In this document: positions 10,906 through 21,500 of the stretch, one piece after another | How the letters are laid out: every line of letters starts with the position of its first letter | How positions within the stretch are numbered: the stretch's first letter is position 1 | DNA from: Tetracentron sinense | Taxonomy: Eukaryota > Streptophyta > Magnoliopsida > Trochodendrales > Trochodendraceae | Direction of reading: 5' to 3' | DNA length: 64,000 nt | Assembly (NCBI GenBank): GCA_015143295.1 | Contig: CM026568.1 | Coordinates: 35,658,441 to 35,722,440, forward strand | The notes under the pieces: generated by a model | Database searches by the model: none | What the model was told of the DNA's origin: nothing | Seen by the model: only the letters and a program-made list of their open reading frames with translations | Translations under genes and position numbers: made by a program

Positions 10906-12600
10906 TATACATAGCTTCCCTACAACTACGATGGAAGCGAGCATCCCACCCTATACGTAGCTTCCCTATGTTTCATACTTTGTTCTTTCACCATTATTTG
11001 GATCATCATAGTCGAAGAACTAATGATTTTCTATTATTTTGGGTTATCGAGAAATCACCTATCTGATCTTTTTGAATATTCTAAAACTCTAGCTAACCAA
11101 AACCATATCTTTATCATTATTAATTTCAGATCCCTACAATTCTTCTAGTATTCATCTATTGAGAACATTTCATATTTCTATTGGAGAATCTGTTGAATTT
11201 GCATTATATTCCTAGATATCTTATTTGGGGTCGTTATTACAATCAAATTCAACTTTCTATATTAGGGACTGCTTCTTAGATTCGAATTCATTCTTCAGGG
11301 TTTATCATTTCATTCCTTGAAAATTATAATATTTTTCAATCAAAAAAAGAAAAGAAAATTATAACATTTCACAAACCTAAGATTCATCTTTATTCTTTAG
11401 GGCTTATTGAGCCAAAGATTCTTCTTTAAAGTTTATAATTGTCAACTTGAAAATCCCTGTTATTATTTTAGAAGCCCTAAAAGCCATATCCGAATTTATT
11501 TAAATTTTGATTCACTCATAACTGCCCTAGGCTACTCAATTGAGAGTGAAACCTTGAAATTTCTCCAAAATCATGTGCTTCAAAATTCAAAATGAAGAAC
11601 CCCTGCTCCTAGCAACATGATGTAACTAGGATGTCAGGATGTCGGGACCACAAACAACCCTAGTGACCATGTCCGAGTTCGAGAATTATTTGGCTAGAAA
11701 AATCGAAAAAACCCCAGCAAAATACGGAAAAGCCAGGAAATAAGACTAAAACTACACAGTATGAAAAGCATAAATATTTTTCATATCTTAGATATTTATT
11801 AACGACTTTTTCAAACAAAATGAATAATGAGTTTGGTTCACATAGGCTGTGAATTTTTCAAAAAGGACGTGAATAATTCACGAATTAATCATTGACAAAA
11901 AAGTTGTTCATTGTTCACTATTTTTTTTAGAAAAATAAACAGACAACTTTATTACCAAAATGACTACAATTCATGAAAGGAAAATGCTGGCTATTTTTTC
12001 TTCCAAAATGCAGATTATCATCTGCTCAACTAACTATCTATGAAATCTGAATGGAGGCAATACTTTGATTTAGAACCCAAGGTCAACTTGCTCTAATACC
12101 ATTAGAAATCTCAGGTTATAAAATCACATTTTGAGGAACACAAATGGCTTTACTTTGCCTTTTTTTTTATTTGATGCCAATAATCTTGACAGACATTCTC
12201 CAGTATAATGAAACCTGCAATTCTTATTCTTGATCAAAATACTACCTTAAGAACTTCTGCATGGACTGCAAGTAACTTCTACACATCTAATTTTCAGTGG
12301 CGCTACTCAAATACTCTCATATCAAACAATGGATAAATAAGGATAACAATAGGCACTGTTGAGTTCATTATATATTCTAATATATTCACATGAGATGTAC
12401 AAGCAAAACCATAATAAATAAGGATATAAATGACATAATGCAATCGGATATTTAAACAATAGGAAAAAATAAGAAGTATTTTGACATTAAATGCACAGTT
12501 TGCAAGCTCGAAAAACGTCATGATGAACTTCAAAACTTCCAATAAAGCATAATCTACGGTTTTAATGAAGGCAATTAAAATGCACCCGTTTAGGCAGTAC

Positions 12601-12757
12601 CAGAGCTATAATCACCACCAATTTCCTTGTCTGCTTTCTCAATGCAACTAATAGCAACCCGGCACCTACTTAATAGATCATCTTCATCCACTGTACCACC
12701 ATACACAACTTCAAAACTCGAAATGATCTTTTCCAGTGTATCACCGACAGACTGTTT
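12601..12757 (-). CDS. CID/RPRD1-like protein, exon 4
   Basis: A 157-nt exon, 52 codons plus one base, residues 149-201. The sequence starts KQSVGDTLEKIISSFEVV and ends in an acidic stretch with DEDDLLSRCR and ADKEIGG. It links the CID to the coiled coil. Acceptor CAG is at 12,758-12,760 and donor GTACTG at 12,595-12,600. Reading past the donor reaches TAA within three codons, which supports the splice. Its phase-1 exit fits exon 5. Confidence 0.78.
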
Positions 12758-12881
12758 CTGGTAAATGACAAGATAATAGAAAAAGAATTAAAATCCTTGA
12801 AACTTAAAGCACTTAAGAACACATAAAGATGCAAGAGCCACACAAGCATGCACATCAGCACACAGAAATAAAGTTTCTCAC

Positions 12882-13001
12882 TAGTTTGAAGCCCGAACTT
12901 TTCCCATTTCTATTAATATTCTGCTGGCTCCTTCCCACAAGCTCTTCCTTGAGAATTTGCCCACGAGAACCAAAGACTTTTCTCTCTTCCCATATATCAA
13001 T
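12882..13001 (-). CDS. CID/RPRD1-like protein, exon 3 (end of CID)
   Basis: A 120-nt exon of 40 codons, residues 109-148. It starts IDIWEERKVFGSRGQ, the highly conserved last helix of the CTD-interacting domain, and ends SSGFKL. Acceptor CAG is at 13,002-13,004 and donor GTGAGA at 12,876-12,881; both are phase 0. A short 124-bp intron separates it from exon 4. On the upstream side it is separated from exon 2 by 13.4 kb that contains a whole retrotransposon. Confidence 0.85.
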
Positions 13002-13800
13002 CTGGGTGGAAAACATGGAATTCAACAGAAAACCATATAGAACCTTAATCACCCTTTGCAATATAACCAATTGAACTGTTTGGTACTTCAACAATAACAG
13101 GGAGGTTGCAACATTGCATAAATAACTACAATTAGAAGTAACAGCTGTTGCAGATAATGCATTCTCTATAAGTACACACAAAAGTAAAAAAAACAGATGT
13201 CGCCAGAAATTTTTCGCAATAAAAGATTTATATTAATATGATACCCCTAATAGGAGCAAGGCACTCTGAGTGATACAGCCCTTAAACTGAAGCATATGAC
13301 ATTACTTTAGAAGTTTCACACTATACTATACATCAGTGTTACCTTATTACCTGGGCACTTCAGTTTTCCTAAATTTTGCCGTGCCGACACCTGAACACGA
13401 CACTCCATGACACGGCACGACACTCCTTGGTACATGCTATACCATGTCATGGTGACGTCAACATTATGGTTAGTCACGTGTTGCTTCATGTATGACATGT
13501 CTGTAGAACCCTAAAATTTATTAATTTTACGCAAAGGTCCTTACACTCTGATAAAATTATATAAGAAGCCTAAAATCATTAAAAAGCCCTATACATTTAA
13601 ATTGGGCCTAATGACAAGGCATGAGCCTCTTACGGCTCGGGTCTGGGCACGAAGTAGAAAGCCTATAAACTCAAAACTCAAGTCCAAATCTAAATGGGTC
13701 ATACACTCGATAAGTGGGTCGATCCGTCAATACAAAAAACCTGATTGTGGACTCAATACCCAAGAAGATGGGTGGGGCCCATGAAAGCCTCCTAAGTCCC

Positions 13801-14181
13801 TTAAACTACTAAATAGAGTGGGACTCTTGAAATCCTTATCTCTAAATGGATAAGCCTTATCAAGATCTCTTAAATCCCTTAAACTACTAAATAGAGTGGG
13901 ACTCTTGAAATCCTTATCTCTAAATGGATAAGTCTTATCAAGATCTCTTAAACTACTAAATAGAGTGGGACTCTTGAAATCCTTATCTCTAAATGGATAA
14001 GTCTTATCAAGATCTCTTAAATCCCTTAAACTACTAAATAAAGTGGGACTCTTGAAATCCTTATCTCTAAATGGATAAGCCTTATTAGGATCTCTTAAAT
14101 CCTTTAAACCACTAGATGGAGTAGGATTTTTGAGATCCTTATCTCTAAAAGTCTATAAATAAGAGCCAAAGCTAGAGATTT
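13801..14181 (+). repeat. U3 tandem repeat, five 78-bp units
   Basis: The unit contains TAGAGTGGGACTCTTGAAAT and TATCTCTAAATGGATAAG. Spacing of 78, 69, 78 and 78 bp shows one 9-bp deletion. The last unit is the most diverged and runs into the TATA box. The same array is present in the 3' LTR from 23,285. Confidence 0.85.
14154..14161 (+). promoter_or_regulatory. TATA box of the 5' LTR
   Basis: TATAAATA lies just after the tandem units and about 460 bp before the first ATG (14,616). The 3' LTR copy is at 23,638-23,645. Position and context fit the U3/R promoter of the element. Confidence 0.65.
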
Positions 14182-14550
14182 AGAAATTCAGAGGAAATTC
14201 AAAAAAATTCAGAGAGAGAAATTCAGAAGAAGCCAAAGAAGAGAACTCAGAAGCATTCTCTAGCCTTCAAAGAAAAGAAATCAAATCATTCCGGAGAAGA
14301 CAAAGCTGCAAAGAAGCCAGTTCTCCTCCAAAATCACTTTCTAGCCGATTAAGCGCGAAGCCCGGAAGAAAGGAAAAGCTACATCAACACTTTCAAAGAA
14401 GATCGAGATCACGCCTCGGCCCTTATCTTCTACTTTAGAAATTTCTGATTGTTAATCAGAGGATTTCTTGAGAGTTGTACCAAACCGAAAATAAATAAAA
14501 TATTTTGTTCATCATTATTTCGTCCACGAAATTTTGTGTCGACAAATTTT

Positions 14551-14567
14551 TGGCACGCCCGGTGGGA
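14551..14567 (+). other. Primer binding site
   Basis: TGGCACGCCCGGTGGGA follows directly after the last base shared by both LTRs. It starts with TGG as expected for pairing to a tRNA CCA end. It is not the initiator-Met site used by most copia elements. I cannot assign the tRNA with confidence. Confidence 0.65.
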
Positions 14568-14615
14568 GTCTCTCTACCTCTCATCTTTCAGTCAGCAAAC
14601 AATTAAGCAGCATCA

Positions 14616-14891
14616 ATGGCCCCCAAGAGACCTGTTGTTGCAGCCACCGCCATCTATGGAAAGAGAAACACAACCTCTTCTACACCAGCTACTAGCGATG
14701 ATCGGCGAGCAACACGTCATATGACGCAGTCTGGTACCTCTCACTTGGTTGGGGCCCTCTCTCAACATCGCAAGCAACGCGTCTCCAAACCGATGCAATG
14801 GCTAAGACTGCGCGGGCCAGGATGCCTGAGGGTATGTCCTCCAGTCATCCTTCCGATGCACAGTCTAGCGCAGGGTCAACATCCTCTGTGA
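14616..14891 (+). other. Upstream frame overlapping gag start
   Basis: An ATG-led 91-codon frame begins 65 bp after the primer site with MAPKRPVVAATAIYGK, a basic, gag-like N-terminus. It is in a different frame from the downstream gag and overlaps its start at 14,798. Either gag truly starts at 14,798, or this is the original gag N-terminus separated from the rest by a small indel near 14,790. I lean slightly toward the second. Confidence 0.35.
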
Positions 14892-15580
14892 CCTCTCCTT
14901 CTCAAGGTCGAGCCTCCAAAGAAGTGCAGAATCAAAATCATTCAAATTCTGAGACACATACCTCCATCAGGTCTGTCATGATGATGGAAGCAGCGACGAT
15001 TGAAGAGCAGATCGCACAAATGTCTAACGCAATTGCAAACTTAACAAAGGCAGTTGAGGATAAAGATGCCCAGATTGTAGACCTGGTAAGCCGCTTGGAA
15101 CAGAATAACCAAGCAGATGAATCCAATCAAGGACCGACAAATCCTCCCGGGTTCAATCTCCGAGGCCCTCGTGAAGCGGAAGAACAAAACAAAGGGTTCA
15201 CTCTTCAAGGAAATCGTGATGCAGAGGAACAAAACCAGAATGCATCCGGCTCGCGAGATCTCATTCGGGACAGTCACCAAGCATCAATTGCTTCACTCTC
15301 CATCCAACAGCTACAAGCAATGATTACTGATACCATTTGTGCTCAATACGGGAGTGTGTCACAATCTTCCTTGGTCTATGCCAAGCCATACTCTCAACGC
15401 ATTGAGCAAATGCGCTTCTCGGCAGGATACCAACCGCCAAAGTTTCAACAGTTCGATGGAAAAGGCAATCCAAAACAACACGTTGCTCACTTTATCGAGA
15501 CTTGCAACAATGCCGGCACGTACGGAGACTTCATGGTGAAACAGTTCGTTCGCTCCCTCAAAGGGAATGCGTTCGACTGA
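14798..15580 (+). CDS. Retrotransposon Gag, N-terminal part ending at an in-frame TGA
   Basis: 260 codons. The first 60 are Ser/Gln-rich, then a coiled coil (EEQIAQMSNAIANL onwards, about residues 70-105), a polar linker with two copies of a GF-L-G-RDAEEQN-like motif, and the start of the retrotransposon gag domain (about 195-260: YQPPKFQQFDGKGNP, then QFVRSLKGNAF). It stops at TGA (15,578-15,580) in the middle of that domain. The gag domain continues in the same frame directly after the stop. Related plant Tat elements usually have Trp here. Gag forms the particle that packages the RNA. Confidence 0.8.
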   Translation: MAKTARARMPEGMSSSHPSDAQSSAGSTSSVTSPSQGRASKEVQNQNHSNSETHTSIRSVMMMEAATIEEQIAQMSNAIANLTKAVEDKDAQIVDLVSRLEQNNQADESNQGPTNPPGFNLRGPREAEEQNKGFTLQGNRDAEEQNQNASGSRDLIRDSHQASIASLSIQQLQAMITDTICAQYGSVSQSSLVYAKPYSQRIEQMRFSAGYQPPKFQQFDGKGNPKQHVAHFIETCNNAGTYGDFMVKQFVRSLKGNAFD

Positions 15581-18500
15581 TATACCGATTTAGAGTCTGG
15601 TTCCATTGATAGTTGGGATCAACTGGAGCGAGAGTTTCTCAACCGCTTCTATAGCACCAGAAGGACAGTAAGCATGGTGGAGCTTGCCGCTGTACGACAA
15701 GTGAAAGATGAACCTGTTATTGACTACATCGACAAGTGGAGAAATCTTGCTCTTAACTGCAAGGATCGTCTTTCTGAACCATCTGCTATTGAGATGTGCA
15801 TCCAATGGATGCACTGGGGGCTTCTTTACATCCTCAAAGGGATTAAGCCTCGTTCTTTTGAAGAATTAGCTACACGGGCTCATGACATGGAGCTCAGTAT
15901 AGCCGCACATGGAGATCCACGACCGATCGATTCTTTCAAGTCGGAGAAGAAGCAGTGGAACACATCCAAACCCTCCAAAACTAAGGAGGCTATGATCACC
16001 ACTACTACCACCAAGCCGGTAAAGATCTCGAGCCAAAAGAAGCAGGAACCACCGAAGGCAGGCACATCTCAAGAAAGAGGGCAAGGTAGGATGACGCTCA
16101 AAGAGCTCGAGGCAAAAGAATATCCTTTTCCAGACTCTGAGGTATCTGGCATGCTCGATCAACTGCTAAGTCTAAAGTTGATTGAATTGCCAACCTCTAA
16201 ACGTCCAGAGGAAGCAGGTCGCGTTGATGACCCAAAATACTGCCGATACCACCAACTGATTAGCCATCCGGTTGGAAAATGTTTCGTCCTCAAAGAGAAG
16301 ATTATGGACCTAGCTCGACAAGGAAAGATTGAACTTGACTCCGTCAATGATGTGGCAGCCTCGAATATGACGAGTGTTGCCTTCGGGTCTTTCAACCCCA
16401 GTTTGATTCCACCTTCATCATCTGTAACAATGTTGTCTCCTCAAGCAATAAAAGCACCATGGCCACCACAAAATTTGAAGCAAGTCACAGCCGGAACTCT
16501 TGGCTTTGGTATCCCCCATTCAATATCAGTGGTAGCATCCAGTCAAGGGCAAATTCCATTGTTGCAACTACAGCAACAACGATGTCTCCCTACAAAAATT
16601 GAACGAGAGTCAACAGAAGAATCTTCTCTCATCGATGATGATGGTTGGACATTGGTTACACGACGGCGACGACGTGTACAACATCCACCACCTCTTTTTC
16701 ATCAAAGAGCAAAACGGACCAAAAGAAAGACTCGTCCAAGCATCAAGTCAAAGAAGAAGAAGAAGGTAGTGAAGAAAAAAGCATTCAAAGTGCCTCATGC
16801 TGATCCTGAAGAGATTTTTCAGCAGTTTCCTCCTTTGGCAATCACATTTGGCGACTTCATACCAATGTGGTTTCTCCAAAAACAGGAACGAGAGCCGGCC
16901 TACTCTGTCGCATGTTACCAAGTCGAATCAGACACATCGGAAAAAGAAGTGAACGATGTACCTGCCAACCAATCATCCCCTTCAATTCATGAAGAGGAGC
17001 ATCCCAAAGGAGAAGATGATGCATCCGACATTGAAGAGACATCAATACACTTGAGTCTTTTTGAGGCCCTACAACTACCAGAAAAGACTCGGCTCAGCCT
17101 CGCTCAAACCTTGACTAATCCCGAAAAGTACAAGGAAAAAGACTGGGTTCAAAAGAAGTCGGAGACATGTGCCTCTTGCATGGCCACCATCACCTTCGAT
17201 GACCAAGACCTACAACTTGGTTCTCATCCTCATAACAGGCCGTTATATGTCACAGGATCCATTAAAGAACACAAAGTTCAACGCATTCTTCTTGACTGTG
17301 GGTCTGCTGTCAATATCATGCCCATCCGCACGATGAGAAAAGTCGGCATCTCTCCAGATCAATTGAGTCGAAGTAGGCTGGTGATCCAAGGCTTTAACCA
17401 AGGGGGGCAGAGAGCCATCGGAATGGTCCGCTTAAAGCTCACAATCGAAGACTTGGAGTCCGAAGTACTCTTCCATGTCATTGATTGTAAGACATCATAC
17501 CACCTGCTGCTTGGACGTCCCTGGTTACACGAGACGGGTGTGGTTCCATCTACATGGCATCAATGCTTCAAGTATTACAAGGATGGTGTGCAGAGAAAGA
17601 TTGTTGCTGAGAGTCGACCTTTTGAGAAGACTGAAACACACTTTGCTGATGCTAAGTTCTACACGGAGACTGAAGTCCTCTCGGAAGCACTTCCAACTTC
17701 GGTACCATCTTCTAGCAGACTCGACATCAACAAAGGAAAAGAAGCTAAAATTCTTTCATCCCCCAAGTCCCAAAAGGATGAGAAAGCTCAAAAAGTATCA
17801 AAAGGAGAGGAAACAAACAAATCAACGAAGAACTCTACCAACATCTCCAATCCAATCTCAGTGCTTCAATACATTCCGCAATTACGTCGAAAGCCGGGAC
17901 AACTTCCTTTTGTGGCAATGACTAAAGAGACCAACTCTACTTTTTCGAAAGCCAACCTAAACACTTTGCAAGATGAGTTAGTTCTTCCAGTAGCACCGCT
18001 CGTCAAATCCACAATTATAAGGCCACCAATTGTAGGATTTGTCGCATCTACAATGAAGTTTGAAGAAGAGGAAGACATCTCAACCCAAGAAAGTTCAGAG
18101 GGTTGGTATGGAGCTAAGACAGAAAAGCTCTTCGAAGCAGCTGGATATGGAAAAGGTGAGCCCATACGCTTAGGCAAGCTTCAACCTCTTGACCAAATCC
18201 ATGGCCTCACAAAGGCGCAGGCCCAACTAGTTCGAAAAGGAGAAAAGTTCGTTATCAATCGTCAAGGAGTTGGTTCTACACCTCAAACACCAATCAAAAT
18301 CTCAGTAAAGGAGAAAGTCTCTACTCAACACATTACAGTGCAAGTAGCCAACGATTGTGAAAACAAAGTCCCCTCAGCTTATGCATCTGTCTTTGATCGA
18401 CTTACCCCACCAATACAAAGTACTTCGGTCTTTGAGCGTTTAGGAGCAGCACAAAGTGATACAACCTTAAACTCTCAAGTTCTCCAATGGCGTGAGTCTG

Positions 18501-21500
18501 CACTCACCCGCTTGGGAGCACAAGGAAAAGAAGACGAACCTGCTCCTCTGAACAAGTCCAAAAGACGATGTAGACATGGGAAGAGGCATGTCAGTCGCAA
18601 AGATGTTGGTGACCCACAAAGTGTAATTCCATCGCAAATGAAACGACAAGCAATTTTGGAAGTCTCAACAACAGATGCTTTGACGGTAAAACGACGCATT
18701 ATCATCTCCACTAACCAAGGAAAACAATCTCAAACAAATCAAATTGAGATGAGCGAGATCGAAGATGTTGCTACTGTCAATCACATTACCATCCAAGAGC
18801 CTGTCGAAGAAGAGTCATCATCTTCAAACGATGAACTAGAAAGTGCTCCTCCAGTCTTCGAAGAAGGGGGGCAAGCTACCGTCGACGAGCTCAAACAATT
18901 AAACCTTGGTACAGAAGAAGAACTGCGCCCTATCTTTGTCAGTGCACTCTTAAGTCCTGAGGAAGAAGCTGATTACTTCAAGCTACTGCGAGAATACAAA
19001 GACGTTTTTGCATGGAGTTACAAGGACATGCCCGACCTTGATCCTAAAGTAGCAATCCATCACCTAGCTATCAAACATGGCGTTCGCCCCATCAAGCAAG
19101 CGCAGCGTCGCTATCGGCCTGAACTGGTTCCACAGATCGAAGCTGAAGTCAACAAGCTGATCGAAGCTGATTTCATCCGAGAAGTGAAGTATCCAAGTTG
19201 GATTGCAAATATTGTCCCAGTCAAGAAGAAGAATGGACAAATCCGAGTATGCGTAGATTTTCGCGACCTGAATAATGCATGTCCAAAAGATGACTTTCCA
19301 TTGCCAATTACGGAGCTCATGGTCGATGCTACAACAGGACACGAAGTCTTATCCTTTATGGATGGTTCATCTGGTTATAACCAAATTCGTATGGATCCAA
19401 AGGATGAAGAACTCACAGCCTTTCGTACACCAAAGGGAATTTACTGCTATAAAGTGATGCCGTTTGGACTAAAAAATGCTGGTGCCACTTATCAACGTGC
19501 TATGCAAAAGATTTTTGATGATGTCTTGCACACAAAGGTTGAATGCTACGTCGATGACTTGGTGGTAAAATCAAAAAGGAGAGCGGATCATCTTCAAGAC
19601 CTTCGTGACATTTTCATCAGACTTCGAAGGTACCAATTAAAGATGAACCCTTTAAAGTGTGCATTTGGGGTCACTTCAGGTAAATTCCTCGGGTTTGTTG
19701 TCCGACATCGCGGTATTGAGATTGACCAAGCTAAAATCGATGCTATCCACAATATGCCAGAACCTAAGAATATCCACGAGCTTAAAGGCCTCCAAGGTCG
19801 TCTCGCTTACATCCGGAGGTTCATCTCAAACCTAGCAGGGCGGTGTCACCCCTTTAACAAGTTGATGAAGAAAGATGCATTGTTCAAATGGGATGATGCT
19901 TGTAAGAAAGCTTTCGAAAGCATCAAAGAGTATCTCCTCAAAGCACCGGTTTTAGCAGCGCCTATCCCCAATAAACCACTGATTCTTTACATCAGTGCTC
20001 AGGAGCAGTCATTGGGGGCATTATTGGCACAAGAAAATCATTATGGCAAAGAAAATGCACTCTACTACCTGAGCCGAACTCTGGTGGGGGCAGAATTGAA
20101 CTATTCACCCATTGAGAAGATATGTCTTGCTCTTATCTTCGCTACAAAGAAGTTGAGGCACTATATGCTGTCACACACAGTCCGACTTATCTCTCACGCC
20201 GATCCACTCAAATACATAATGACGAGACCAGTTCTATCGGGAAGGCTCGCCAAATGGGCACTTCTCCTGTCAGAATTTGAGATCGTTTACATCCCTCAGA
20301 AGGCAGTAAAAGGACAAGCGGTAGCTGACTTCCTCGCAGATCATCCAATCCCAGCTGATTGGGAATTATCTCAAGACTTGCCCGATGAAGAGATCTTCTA
20401 CACTGATGTAATACCATCATGGAAGATGTTTTTTGATGGTGCTGCAAGAAAGAATGCAGCAGGAGCAGGAGTCGTCTTTGTAACTCCACAAGATGAAGTC
20501 CTTCCATTCGCCTTCACATTGGCAGAGTTATGTTCAAACAATGTGGCTGAATATCAATCCCTCATAATTGGATTGGAACTAGCCCGAGACATGCAGTTGT
20601 ACCAGCTCAATGTGTATGGAGACTCAAAGCTTGTCATTAACCAGCTCTTGATAGAGTACGACATCCTCAAGCCCAATCTAATCCCCTACTATCTCTATGC
20701 TGCTGAGCTCATAAGTCAGTTCGAAGATATCACTATGTTGCATGTGTCAAGAAATGAGAATAAACAAGCTGATGCTTTGGCCAACCTTGCAGCAACTTTA
20801 GCTGTACTTGAAGAAGAAGTGACGACGGTTCCTGTCTGTCAGAGATGGGTCATCCCTCACTTGATCCACCATGACATCGCTCAACAAACAACAAATTTCA
20901 TCGAAGTATTCGAGATTGAGGTTGAAGACTGGAGACAATCTCTCGTTGAATATCTTCAACATGGAAAATTGCCGAATGATCTCAAGCACAAGACTGAAAT
21001 TCGTCGTCGTGCGCCCCGATTCCTATACTTCAACAATGAGCTGTATCGTCGCTCCTTCAATGACATCTTGATGAGATGTCTTGGAAATGATGAAGCTAGA
21101 GAGGCCCTTGAAGAAGCTCATTCAGGTATCTGTGGTACTCATCAATCAGGGCCAAAGTTGCATGATCGACTAAAGAGAATGGGATACTATTGGCCAACCA
21201 TGGTGAAAGACTCGCTCGAGTTTGCCAAAAGATGTCATGCATGTCAAATCCATGGAGACTTCATTCGCCAACCACCCGAGCCGCTTCACCCAACAGTAGC
21301 ATCTTGGCCCTTTGACAATTGGGGACTTGATGTTGTCGGGCCACTCCCAAAGTCTTCTAAACAACACCTCTACATTCTTGCTGCGACAGACTATTTCTCC
21401 AAATGGGCAGAAGCAATCCCTCTCAAAGAAGTCAAGAAAGAGACGGTTGTAGACTTCATCAAAAATAATATTGTCTTCCGCTATGGGGTCCCCCGTTATA

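Larger units (their letters stand above)
6442..12600 (-). other. CID gene intron 4 (6.16 kb), transposon-rich
   Basis: The interval between exons 4 and 5 is defined by matching donor (GTACTG, 12,595-12,600) and acceptor (6,442-6,444) and by phase-1 continuity. It contains two hAT-like elements (7,112-8,127 and 8,360-9,162) and the GAGCTCGGCTC repeat (10.2-10.9 kb). Stretches 6,442-7,100, 9,171-10,190 and 10,910-12,590 show no gene. The 9,835-10,074 plus-strand open frame is lysine-rich and has no family signature. Confidence 0.65.
13502..14550 (+). repeat. 5' LTR (1,049 bp)
   Basis: It begins TGTAGAACCC, and identity with the 3' LTR ends immediately before the primer site. A canonical TG...CA end would be at GTCGACA (14,544), with six further shared bases AATTTT. 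The U3 part has five tandem copies of a 78-bp unit starting at 13,801, 13,879, 13,948, 14,026 and 14,104; the second copy lacks 9 bp. A TATAAATA box at 14,154-14,161 precedes the likely transcription start. The tandem units may act as enhancers. Confidence 0.92.

Noticed and set aside
13602-13784. 60-codon open frame present twice (also at 23,086)
   Set aside because: Both copies are the same piece of the LTR; the repeat explains the duplication and there is no coding evidence.
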